DNA of 64,000 nucleotides from Hymenobacter arizonensis (GTDB taxonomy: Bacteria > Bacteroidota > Bacteroidia > Cytophagales > Hymenobacteraceae): assembly GCF_900115775.1 (NCBI RefSeq), contig NZ_FOXS01000006.1, positions 248,001 to 312,000 on the forward strand, in the 5' to 3' direction. A program made the position numbers and the translations under genes. The notes beneath the pieces are model-generated. The model worked only from the letters and a program-made list of their open reading frames with translations. It was not told the origin of the DNA and searched no databases. This document shows positions 25,600-32,510 of the stretch, in pieces. Within the stretch, counting starts at the first letter, position 1. The number at the start of each line of letters is the position of its first letter.

Positions 25600-26418
25600 T
25601 CAGGAATTGACGGACTGTGGCTGCTCCTGCGAAACAGCAGGTGCACGCCAGGTGCTCGGACCGGGTTTCACGGCGCCTTCGGGCAGGAAGTCGCTGGTTA
25701 GCTGGGCAGCTACGCGCTGCTTCAGGGCTGGGATGTCGGCCAGGGTAAGTCCGTCGGTAGAAATGGGAGGATGGAAAACGATTTTGAGGCGGTGGTAGCG
25801 TACGCGGAGGTCTTTCGCGACATCAGGCATGAACATGTGGTTCAAGGGCATACCCACGGGCACCAGCGGCACCCTCATCTCAATAGCTAGCTGAAAGGCC
25901 CCATCCAGCAGGGGCAGCAATTCTTTGCCAGGCGTGGGAGAAATTCGGCCTTCGGCAAAAATGGCAATGCTCTTGCCCGCCGCCAGCCCGCGCCGGGCCG
26001 CTACCATAGCACGCCCCCGGCTCACGGCGCTGGTGCGGTCTACGGTGATGTAGACGTTGCCAAAGATGGGCCCCCACACCGGCACTTTCGCCAGCGAGGC
26101 TTTGCCCATCATGTTCAAAAACCCCGGGATATACTTGAACAGCATCATGATATCGACATACGAGCCGTGGTTGGCCACATACACGCAAGGCTGTGGAGTT
26201 GGCCCTTTGCTTTCGCGCACCACCTCAATGGGCACCGCCCACATCGTAATCGAAAACCACGACCAAAACCGGTTCAGCGCGTGCACCACGCCGTGGCCAT
26301 CGGGCCGGCGGCTGAAGTACCACTGAAGCGGAAACGTGAGGACAAACGGCACCAGAAACCAGAACGTGGCCCAGGTGGTGTAGAGGCGCTGGCCGATGTA
26401 ACGAAGCAGGTGGCGCAT
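25600..26418 (-). CDS. plsC: 1-acyl-sn-glycerol-3-phosphate acyltransferase (PlsC family)
   Basis: PlsC adds the second acyl chain to lysophosphatidate to make phosphatidate. The 272-residue protein shows the acyltransferase blocks in order: NHGSYVDIM (H-x4-D catalytic motif), a membrane-associated stretch with GKASLAKVP, FAEGRISPTPGKELLPL (the substrate-binding EG(T/R) block) and VPLVPVGM. An N-terminal hydrophobic helix around 15-35 anchors it to the inner membrane. The ATG at 26418 fits. It begins 68 bp after the Nudix gene stop and leads into gatC, so it belongs to the same leftward operon. Confidence 0.92.
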   Translation of the reverse strand: MRHLLRYIGQRLYTTWATFWFLVPFVLTFPLQWYFSRRPDGHGVVHALNRFWSWFSITMWAVPIEVVRESKGPTPQPCVYVANHGSYVDIMMLFKYIPGFLNMMGKASLAKVPVWGPIFGNVYITVDRTSAVSRGRAMVAARRGLAAGKSIAIFAEGRISPTPGKELLPLLDGAFQLAIEMRVPLVPVGMPLNHMFMPDVAKDLRVRYHRLKIVFHPPISTDGLTLADIPALKQRVAAQLTSDFLPEGAVKPGPSTWRAPAVSQEQPQSVNS

Positions 26419-26486
26419 ATCGGCAAAGTTAGCGGATGAAGCGAGGAGGTGAAGGCAGGAAGGATAAGGAGCCGGCAGCCGCTTCC

Positions 26487-27068
26487 TTAAGCAGTTCGCG
26501 CAGCCAACACTTTTTCAGCCTTCAGCAAACCCGCTACGCTAATGCCATCGGTGATGCGGTCGTCCATCGCCATGCGCACCGCTTCGGCCAGCGGGAGTTT
26601 CCAAAGGCGCAAGTCCTCGGTTTCTTCGGGCTCCAAGTCGCTCTGGGTAAGGTCTTCGGCCAAGTACACGAAGCCTTCCTCGTCAGTCACGGAATTGGAG
26701 GTGTGCAGGCGGGCAATGCGCGTCCAGCGGGCGGCAAGCAGGCCGGTTTCTTCCTTCAGCTCGCGCTGCGCCGACTCCAGTATGTCGCGCTCAATGAGGC
26801 CGCCGCCCATCGGTATTTCCCAGCTGTACTCATTCAGCGGGTAGCGGTATTGGCCCACCAGCCAGGTATTGCCCTCTGCATCGACCGGAATGATGCCCAG
26901 CGCCTTGTTTTTCATGCTCACCACCCCGTAGATGCCGCGGCCACCGCCCGGGTTCAGCACCTGGTCTTCGCGCACCGAAATCCAGGGATTTTGATATTTA
27001 ACCTCAGTGCTCAGGATTTGCCAGGGGTTGTGGTTTTCGTCAACTTCGGGCGCGGTAGTGTGTGGCAT
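26487..27068 (-). CDS. Nudix hydrolase, ADP-ribose pyrophosphatase-like
   Basis: A 193-residue Nudix protein whose layout (N-terminal strand region, VLNPGG, GQYRYPL, EIPMGGG, Nudix box, then a loop with long C-terminal helix) resembles ADP-ribose pyrophosphatases. The Nudix box is at residues 88-110. The catalytic end is canonical (RELKEETGL, residues 102-110), but the first acidic position (consensus G-x5-E) is Arg94, with a Glu just before it at 93. This first Glu is less critical than the REUxEE glutamates, so activity is likely. It starts the leftward run ahead of plsC. Confidence 0.88.
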   Translation of the reverse strand: MPHTTAPEVDENHNPWQILSTEVKYQNPWISVREDQVLNPGGGRGIYGVVSMKNKALGIIPVDAEGNTWLVGQYRYPLNEYSWEIPMGGGLIERDILESAQRELKEETGLLAARWTRIARLHTSNSVTDEEGFVYLAEDLTQSDLEPEETEDLRLWKLPLAEAVRMAMDDRITDGISVAGLLKAEKVLAARTA

Positions 27069-27210
27069 ATGTACTGAATAAAGCAGAACTGAGTCGTAAA
27101 ATTACACCTTTAGCCGCAACAGCTAAGCAAGCATAAAACATGTTATCGTTCCATTCACCGTGCCGAATCAGCCATTGGGCGCCTATTGTTGACGTTTAGT
27201 CCGAAAATTA

Positions 27211-27242
27211 TTGCATGTCGCCCGCCCCTTGGCGTACCTTTG
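27211..27242 (+). promoter_or_regulatory. Promoter of the predicted structured RNA
   Basis: A TTG at 27211-27213 and TACCTTTG at 27235-27242 are separated by 21 bp, a good match to the Bacteroidota vegetative promoter (TTTG, then TAnnTTTG). Transcription would start around 27247-27250, directly ahead of the structured region. It is one of the best promoters in the window. Confidence 0.7.
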
Positions 27243-27248
27243 AATCAT

Positions 27249-27388
27249 AAGTACCCCCGCACGGGCTGGAAATGTGGAAAGGAAGGACCTCTCGTGCGGC
27301 GGCGCTCTGGCTGAAAAGGTGGGGTAGACACCTTCAAGCCAGACCCGCCACTTTAAGGCCATTGCACTTGTGCGATGGCCTTTTTTTG
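27249..27388 (+). ncRNA. Structured non-coding RNA of about 140 nt, family unknown
   Basis: This region has no reading frame, a good promoter, two compact hairpins and an intrinsic terminator. Hairpin 1 pairs CCGCACG (27257-27263) with CGTGCGG (27293-27299) around a purine-rich loop. Hairpin 2 is stacked: TCTGGCT (27306-27312) with AGCCAGA (27337-27343), then AAGGTG (27316-27321) with CACCTT (27329-27334) closing a 7-nt loop. A possible outer GGCGG/CCGCC stem competes with hairpin 1. The terminator stem (27355-27382, one G-U pair) is followed by seven T. It lacks the SRP RNA core, and the next gene starts 140 bp later, so a riboswitch is less likely than a free RNA. A 6S-like role is possible but unproven. 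Confidence 0.65.
27355..27387 (+). terminator. Intrinsic terminator of the structured RNA
   Basis: AAGGCCATTGCAC pairs with GTGCGATGGCCTT with one G-U wobble, followed by TTTTTTT. It defines the 3' end of the RNA at about 27387. Confidence 0.85.
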
Positions 27389-27528
27389 TGCCCAGCCTCT
27401 AGTAAAAAGCCAGCAGCACAGTGTAACTATCTGTCTATAAAAGCCCTGCTCTTGAGCTTTCAACCTTGGCTAGCGTGGCCCCGTACCACTAGGCAGCGGC
27501 CGCCCACATTCCGGTCGCTACTCTCCCC

Positions 27529-27780
27529 ATGGCTCAGTCCAAGTCGAAATCTAACCAAAACGCAAATCAAGACGAGCACGACCCGCTCTTTAACCTGAAG
27601 CATGCCCAAGCCGAGGCCGACTTGGCCGCGAAAACCGGTGGCCTGGGTCCCGTAACCAACGAATACGTGAGCACCGACGAAGACAGCGAAATCGACGAAG
27701 GCCCCCGCGACAGCCAAGGCTTCCGCCGCGGCGAAAGCGAAGACAATGTCATTGGCAGCAACGCCGGCGACCGCAAGTAA
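27529..27780 (+). CDS. Small acidic hypothetical protein
   Basis: An 83-residue, highly polar protein rich in Asp, Glu, Asn and Ser (MAQSKSKSNQNANQDEHD at the start, VSTDEDSEIDEGPRDSQG in the middle). It has no hydrophobic core segment, so it is probably intrinsically disordered and cytosolic. The reading frame is ended by a strong 17-bp terminator 20 bp downstream, and the opposite-strand alternative is less plausible. No family is recognised. The structured RNA lies 140 bp upstream, but its terminator makes joint expression unlikely. Confidence 0.6.
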   Translation: MAQSKSKSNQNANQDEHDPLFNLKHAQAEADLAAKTGGLGPVTNEYVSTDEDSEIDEGPRDSQGFRRGESEDNVIGSNAGDRK

Positions 27781-27799
27781 CCGCACTTCTATTACCTCC

Positions 27800-27840
27800 A
27801 ACGCCCGTTAGGCCGCTTCTACTGCGGCCTAACGGGCGTT
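27800..27840. terminator. Terminator with a 17-bp perfect stem
   Basis: The arms 27800-27816 and 27824-27840 are perfectly complementary around a 7-nt loop. The stem is followed by GCTTTT on the plus strand. It ends the 83-aa gene and separates it from rnhB. Confidence 0.8.
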
Positions 27841-27873
27841 GCTTTTCAAAGGTGATGTGGAAATTCAAGCCGT

Positions 27874-27881
27874 TACTTTTG
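27874..27881 (+). promoter_or_regulatory. -7 promoter element of rnhB, implying a leaderless mRNA
   Basis: TACTTTTG matches TAnnTTTG fully and ends 7 bp before the rnhB ATG at 27889. Transcription from it would start within a few bases of the start codon. No clear -33 TTG is seen. Confidence 0.5.
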
Positions 27882-27888
27882 CGGGCCT

Positions 27889-28479
27889 ATGCCCCTTTTG
27901 TCCTCTTACACCGGCCAGGCCCTCGAAGCTGGCCTCGATGAAGCTGGCCGCGGCTGTCTGGCGGGTCCCGTATTTGCGGCGGCCGTTATCCTGCCCAGCG
28001 ACTTCAATCCTCGCTTTCTCAACGATTCCAAGCAGCTCACCGCCAAGCGGCGCGAGGCCCTGCGTCCCGTGATATGCACCGAGGCCGTGGCTTGGGCAGT
28101 AGGCCAAGCTTCGGTAGCCGAAATAGGCACTCTCAATATTGCGCAGGCCAGCTATCTGGCCATGCACCGGGCGGTGCAAGCGTTGGCAATAGCTCCGGCC
28201 CACCTGTTGGTCGATGGCAACCGATTTCGACCCTTGCCGGGCTATGAGCACACCTGTGTAATCGGCGGCGATGGCCTCTACCGCAACATAGCCGCCGCCT
28301 CTATTCTGGCTAAGACCTTTCGGGATGAGCACATGCAGGTCCTGGCCGCAGAGTTTCCCGAATACGGCTGGGAGCAGAATGCGGGATACCCTACGCAAAA
28401 CCATCGCGCGGCAATCAAGGTGCACGGGCCTAGCGCCCATCACCGCATGGGGTTCCGACTGCTATCGTTGAATGGATAG
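27889..28479 (+). CDS. rnhB: Ribonuclease HII
   Basis: RNase HII cuts RNA in RNA-DNA hybrids and starts removal of single ribonucleotides from DNA. The protein has the family hallmark DEAGRGCLAGPV at residues 17-28, including the first two catalytic acids and the GRG motif that senses the RNA-DNA junction. Further conserved parts are NDSKQLTAKRREALRP, LLVDGNRF, the catalytic IIGGDGLYRNIAAASILAKTFRD-like segment (here VIGGDG then ASILAK) and YGWEQNAGYPTQNH. Length (196 aa) is normal. The ATG at 27889 directly follows a promoter-like box. Confidence 0.96.
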   Translation: MPLLSSYTGQALEAGLDEAGRGCLAGPVFAAAVILPSDFNPRFLNDSKQLTAKRREALRPVICTEAVAWAVGQASVAEIGTLNIAQASYLAMHRAVQALAIAPAHLLVDGNRFRPLPGYEHTCVIGGDGLYRNIAAASILAKTFRDEHMQVLAAEFPEYGWEQNAGYPTQNHRAAIKVHGPSAHHRMGFRLLSLNG

Positions 28480-28523
28480 GAAGTCGGTTTACAGCACAAG
28501 CGAACCCGCGCTGCATTCCAAGC

Positions 28524-28967
28524 TTACTGCTTCAGCTTTAGCAAATCCAGAAACAGGCTGAAACCATCTACACTGGTGCCGCCTTCGCCAAACTTGTCGA
28601 AACTCAGGGGCTTGATGATGTAGCCGCTCACCGCCAATTGCTGGGCCTTCAGTCGTTCCGACTCAAGGTCGGAGGTGGTCATAATAAACACGTTCAAGCC
28701 CACAAATTCGGGGTCGGAACGAAGCACTTCAAGCAGCTCCAGTCCGTTCATACGGGGCATGTTGATGTCGAGCATTACGACATCAGGCTTCGCGATTTTG
28801 GGCTCAGCGCCCTCACCGCGTAACATTTTGAGAGCGTCGCGGCCGTTGCGGGCGTGCACCAATGGCACGTCAATGTTTTGACGGCGCAGCTCCCGCTGCA
28901 CGTTCATGACGTCCATCTGGTCGTCTTCCACGAGCAGGATGCTGGGCGTGGGATGGTCGGAGGACAT
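28524..28967 (-). CDS. Single-domain response regulator (Rcp1-like receiver)
   Basis: A 147-residue receiver domain with no output domain. The acidic pocket (LLVEDDQMD), the phospho-acceptor Asp in VVMLDINMPRMNGLELL, the switch Thr/Ser in IMTTSD and the conserved Lys in IIKPLS are all present. The style (VEDDQMDVMNVQRELRR) is that of the Rcp1 group, usually paired with CHASE/PAS histidine kinases. The ATG at 28967 is chosen because the receiver fold starts there; an upstream frame from 29015 adds a hydrophobic tail without support. It begins 58 bp after the histidine kinase stop and is its likely partner. Confidence 0.92.
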   Translation of the reverse strand: MSSDHPTPSILLVEDDQMDVMNVQRELRRQNIDVPLVHARNGRDALKMLRGEGAEPKIAKPDVVMLDINMPRMNGLELLEVLRSDPEFVGLNVFIMTTSDLESERLKAQQLAVSGYIIKPLSFDKFGEGGTSVDGFSLFLDLLKLKQ

Positions 28968-29025
28968 AGGCGTAGTAAGTTTCACAAGCGGGAATATGCC
29001 CGCAAAAACCAGCACAAAACTGGGT

Positions 29026-30582
29026 TTAGGTAATGGTTGGTACGGCAGAAGTGGACACAGCGTCTATAGTAGCCGACGAAATTTTGGCTTTGGGCGGCTG
29101 CTTGGGCCACGTAAATACGAACTTAGCCCCCTGCCCTTCTGCCGATTTGACCCCGATACGGCCACCCTGGCGCTCCACAATTTTTTTCACAATGGCCAGG
29201 CCAACACCGGTGCTCTCCAAGGTGTCGCGCTCGGTGAGGGTCTGGAAAATAACGAAAATACGGTCGTGGTATTCCGGGTCAATTCCGGGCCCATCATCGG
29301 CCACTGAAAAAAGATAAAATTCGCCTGCATCGTCGCAGCCAATCTGCACCGTTCCCGACTCGGGATGGTCGTGGTACTTCAGGGCGTTACTGATGAGGTT
29401 GGTGAACACCTGTTGCAGCTGAACCACGTTGGTAGTAAGCGTAGGCAGAAAAAACGGCAATTCGACGCGAAAGCCGGGTGGTGGATTTAGGGAGTCTATC
29501 ACCTCGCGCAGCAGCGTGCGCACAAACACGGTCTCATCAGCTTGGGCGACACGGCCCACGCGGGCCAGGTCCAGAATACCGGTAATGAGTTTTTCCATCC
29601 GGTGCACCCGTTGCCGCATCATGCCCAAAAACTCGCGAATGGATTCGGGCAGGTGCTCCTGGCCCATGTCTTCCTCAATCCAGCGCGAGGCGCTTTCTAT
29701 GCCACGCAACGGAGCCTTGAGGTCGTGCGACACCACGTAGGCAAACTGGTCGAGCTCCTGGTTGCGGCTTTCCAACTGCCGGATGTTGGCCCCCACAGTG
29801 CGCGCCATCACGTTCAGGGCCGAGATAAGCTCACTAACCTCGTCTCGGGCGTTATCCACAATCTGGGTATTGTAGTCGCCATCGGCCATGCGCCGCGCCA
29901 GGTCCAACATGCTGCGCAAGCGCCTGGAAAACAACCGCACAATGTAAATGGCCCATAATAACCCCAGCGCCAGCGCTGCCACGGCCAGGGCTATCGACAG
30001 CCATTGGGCTCGCTCGATGCTGTCCTGAAGCTGATTGCGCAGCATTTGGCGCTTCTGCGCCTCACTCCGCTCAAAGACCTCCAGCCGCAGCCGAATGTTG
30101 TCCATCACCTGCTTGCCGGATAGTCCTTCGGCGATGCGGCGATGCGGCATGCCCTCCAATCCGCTTTGCCGAGGATTAAGGCGGCGGGCTTCCCGCTTCT
30201 CGGCTACCAGCAAGTGGCTATACCCAGCCCATTGCTGAAACAGGCGCTGCGTTTTGTCAATCAACGCAACTTGGTCGGGCGAATCGATGACGAGACTGCG
30301 AATCTGTGCAAACCGGCCCACTAGCTGTCGTTCACCATCATAGTACGGCGCCAGGGTCTGCTCATTGCCAATAAGCAAATATCCCCGGAAGCCCGTTTCC
30401 ATGTCAATGATGTTGCGCAACAGGGTCGAAGCGTTGTTGGAGACGCGTTGCGAATCCTCCACTTTAGCGGAGTTGCGCAGCACCTGTCGGGCCAGCTGAG
30501 AATAGAACAGTACCACAATCGCGAACAGGGCCAGCAACAATACGAATCCGGCGAAGAGCTTTGTGGTGAGTGTAATTTTCAT
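29026..30582 (-). CDS. Membrane sensor histidine kinase with CHASE3 domain
   Basis: A 518-residue kinase. An N-terminal membrane helix (about 8-28) is followed by a periplasmic CHASE3 domain (30-180; SNNASTLLRNIIDMETGFRG, which splits over two helices). A second helix is at about 193-213. HAMP follows (215-270), then HisKA with the phospho-acceptor in VVSHDLKAPLRG, and HATPase_c with the N box (NLISNALKYHD), G1 (DDGPGI) and G2 (STGVGLAIVKK). It ends in a Ser/Thr-rich tail. Its partners are the receiver 58 bp downstream and the CZB protein 23 bp upstream. The ATG at 30582 gives a proper first helix. Confidence 0.93.
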   Translation of the reverse strand: MKITLTTKLFAGFVLLLALFAIVVLFYSQLARQVLRNSAKVEDSQRVSNNASTLLRNIIDMETGFRGYLLIGNEQTLAPYYDGERQLVGRFAQIRSLVIDSPDQVALIDKTQRLFQQWAGYSHLLVAEKREARRLNPRQSGLEGMPHRRIAEGLSGKQVMDNIRLRLEVFERSEAQKRQMLRNQLQDSIERAQWLSIALAVAALALGLLWAIYIVRLFSRRLRSMLDLARRMADGDYNTQIVDNARDEVSELISALNVMARTVGANIRQLESRNQELDQFAYVVSHDLKAPLRGIESASRWIEEDMGQEHLPESIREFLGMMRQRVHRMEKLITGILDLARVGRVAQADETVFVRTLLREVIDSLNPPPGFRVELPFFLPTLTTNVVQLQQVFTNLISNALKYHDHPESGTVQIGCDDAGEFYLFSVADDGPGIDPEYHDRIFVIFQTLTERDTLESTGVGLAIVKKIVERQGGRIGVKSAEGQGAKFVFTWPKQPPKAKISSATIDAVSTSAVPTIT

Positions 30583-30605
30583 GCAATTGCACGCCAGTGC
30601 ATTAA

Positions 30606-30980
30606 TTAGGCTTCCGTACGCATCTTAGCTTCCATGGTTTGGAGCTGGCTCATCATCTTGTCAGCAATGGTTTGAAGCTGAGGGAATCCAGCCAGCGCCT
30701 CTTCCCGTTGGCCAGCCTTGTACGTATCCATCAACCGATTGGCTACTTGATGGATGAGCCTATGCGCATGGTCAAACTCGCGGGCTTCGGGTAAATGCGC
30801 ATACACCCCCCCATTACGCAGCCGATTTGCAATCCAGATGCCGAGGCTGCACTGCTCTGGGTCGCGGGTGGGGCCCTCTGCGCTGCCGCTGCCAAATAAA
30901 AGCGTGCGCAGCTTGCCTTTAAAATGAACATGCTTGATTCGCGCCGAGTCAAAATCCTGCTTCAGCTCTTCTTTGGTCAT
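30606..30980 (-). CDS. Stand-alone CZB (chemoreceptor zinc-binding) domain protein
   Basis: A 124-residue cytosolic protein made of one CZB domain. The zinc ligands of the family are recognisable: His17 (KHVHFKGKL), Cys44 in CSLGIW, and His73 and His77 in DHAHRLIHQV. In chemoreceptors and diguanylate cyclases, CZB domains bind zinc and can sense free zinc or oxidation of the Cys by hypochlorite. The ATG at 30980 (MTKEELKQDFDSARIKH) is preferred to one four codons upstream. It is the first gene of a cassette followed 23 bp later by the CHASE3 histidine kinase and then a receiver, so it probably provides the ligand-sensing input in trans. Confidence 0.85.
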   Translation of the reverse strand: MTKEELKQDFDSARIKHVHFKGKLRTLLFGSGSAEGPTRDPEQCSLGIWIANRLRNGGVYAHLPEAREFDHAHRLIHQVANRLMDTYKAGQREEALAGFPQLQTIADKMMSQLQTMEAKMRTEA

Positions 30981-31234
30981 ACTTAATTTCAATCAATGCC
31001 CCACGGACCCGAAGCTTTACGCAGCTTGTTCAACCTTTGGCTACTGCCTTCTACGACTCGCAGCAAAAAGGAGGGAGCACTACTCACATTTAGAGTAACT
31101 GAGCACGGGTAAGTCAAAGCGCAGGCTGCTCCCAGGTCAGAATTGGGTACTTTCGTGCTCAGCTAACTGCGATTTGGGCATGGCTCAACCCTGTCTGAGC
31201 CGTGTTGGCTGCTCTCTTATTATTTCCCCCACCC

Positions 31235-32312
31235 ATGACCCAAGACCAGATTAAGGACTTGAAGGGCCGCGTTGAGGCCCTGAGGAGGTATCTTTGACTA
31301 CGATACCCGCAAAGCCCAAATAGCCGCCGCTGAGGCGCAAACCACCGCTCCTGGCTTCTGGGACGACTCCAAAGCCGCCGAAGCCACGCTCCGCGAAGTA
31401 AAAGCCATCAAAACCTGGACCGACGACTTCGAGGCCGTGCAACAGGCCCTGGCCGACACCGAAGTATTGTTCGACTTCCATAAGGAGGGCGAGGTGCCCG
31501 AAGACGAGATGCAGGCCGACTACGAGGCCACTCTGAAGAAAGTAGAAGACTTGGAATTCAAGCGCATGCTTTCCGATGAGGAAGACCAACTGTCGGCCAT
31601 CATCGACATCAACCCCGGCGCTGGCGGCACCGAAAGCCAAGACTGGGCCGAGATGCTCATGCGCATGTACATCATGTGGGCCGAGAGTCACGGGTTTGGC
31701 GTGCGCCAAATAAGCTACCAGCCCGGCGAAGGGGCCGGCATCAAGTCCGCGTCGCTGGAAATCGACGGCGACTTTGCCTACGGCTACCTAAAAAGTGAGA
31801 TTGGTGTGCACCGCCTAGTGCGGATGTCGCCATTCGACAGCAGCGGCCGGCGCCACACCTCGTTCGCATCCGTGTTTGCCTACCCGGTAATCGATGACAC
31901 CATCAACATCGAAATCAATCCGGCCGATATCTCCTGGGACACGTTCCGGGCCGGCGGCGCCGGTGGCCAGAACGTGAACAAGGTAGAAACCGCCGTGCGG
32001 CTCACCCATGCTCCTTCCGGCATCATCATCGCGGTGCAGATTGAGCGCAGCCAGCTCATGAACAAAGAGCACGCCCTGCGCATGCTCAAGTCGCGCCTCT
32101 ACCAGATAGAGATGGACAAGCGCCACGCCGAGCGCGACAAAGTGGAAGCAACTAAAAAGCGAATCGACTTCGGCTCCCAGATTCGCAACTATGTGCTCCA
32201 CCCCTACAAGCTCATCAAGGACCTGCGCACGGGCATCGAGCGCACCGATGTGCAGAACGTGCTGGATGGCGATTTGGATGAGTACATCAAAGGGTTTTTG
32301 ATGCAGAGTTGA
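31235..32312 (+). CDS. prfB: Peptide chain release factor 2, expressed by programmed +1 frameshift
   Basis: RF2 reads UGA and UAA stops and releases the finished peptide. The gene starts at ATG 31235. After 20 codons it meets an in-frame TGA at 31295-31297; the coding sequence continues in the +1 frame from GAC at 31296 to the stop at 32310-32312. The joined protein is about 359 residues, normal for RF2. The catalytic GGQ motif is seen in RAGGAGGQNVNKVETAV. The stop-recognition segment is normal in style, with LLIDINPGAGGTES-like sequence (here IIDINPGAGGTES) before it. A terminator follows 20 bp after the stop. Confidence 0.96.
31283..31298 (+). promoter_or_regulatory. RF2 autoregulatory +1 frameshift site
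   Basis: The bases AGGAGGTATCTTTGAC contain a Shine-Dalgarno-like AGGAGG three bases before the slippery CTT, then the in-frame TGA stop followed by C. This is the classic RF2 site: when RF2 is scarce the ribosome slips from CTT to TTT and continues, so RF2 controls its own synthesis. Confidence 0.96.
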
Positions 32313-32331
32313 GTTCGGTTGGACACAAAAC

Positions 32332-32365
32332 AAAAAGCCCCGCGTCAATTAACGCGGGGCTTTTT
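32332..32365 (+). terminator. Intrinsic terminator of prfB
   Basis: AAAAAGCCCCGCGT pairs with ACGCGGGGCTTTTT around a 6-nt loop, ending in a T-run. It separates prfB from the first SusC/SusD pair. Confidence 0.88.
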
Positions 32366-32432
32366 GCCCTGTATAGAGAGCAAAAAGACGTTTAAAATTA
32401 TCAAGTCTTAAGTTCAGAAGGCATTTTTATGC

Positions 32433-32440
32433 TATACTTG
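32433..32440 (+). promoter_or_regulatory. -7 promoter element of the first susC gene
   Basis: TATACTTG is within the block CATTTTTATGCTATACTTGC (from 32422), which is repeated exactly upstream of the second susC gene at about 37628. The leader would be about 65 nt. The exact conservation in otherwise diverged DNA supports a functional promoter. Confidence 0.6.
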
Positions 32441-32510
32441 CCACTATTAATCATTTTTTAATCTCCCACTTTTTCCAATAATCCATCCACACTCACCAAC
32501 CTTTTAGAGC

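Noticed and set aside
27249..27388. Signal recognition particle RNA as identity for the structured RNA
   Set aside because: The GGAAGGAAGCA core and its symmetric loop are missing; the GGAAAGGAAGG present does not sit in the right stem.
31099..31162. CTGAGCACG/CGTGCTCAG inverted repeat upstream of prfB
   Set aside because: Nine bases at 46-bp distance may be chance; no promoter or known site supports it.
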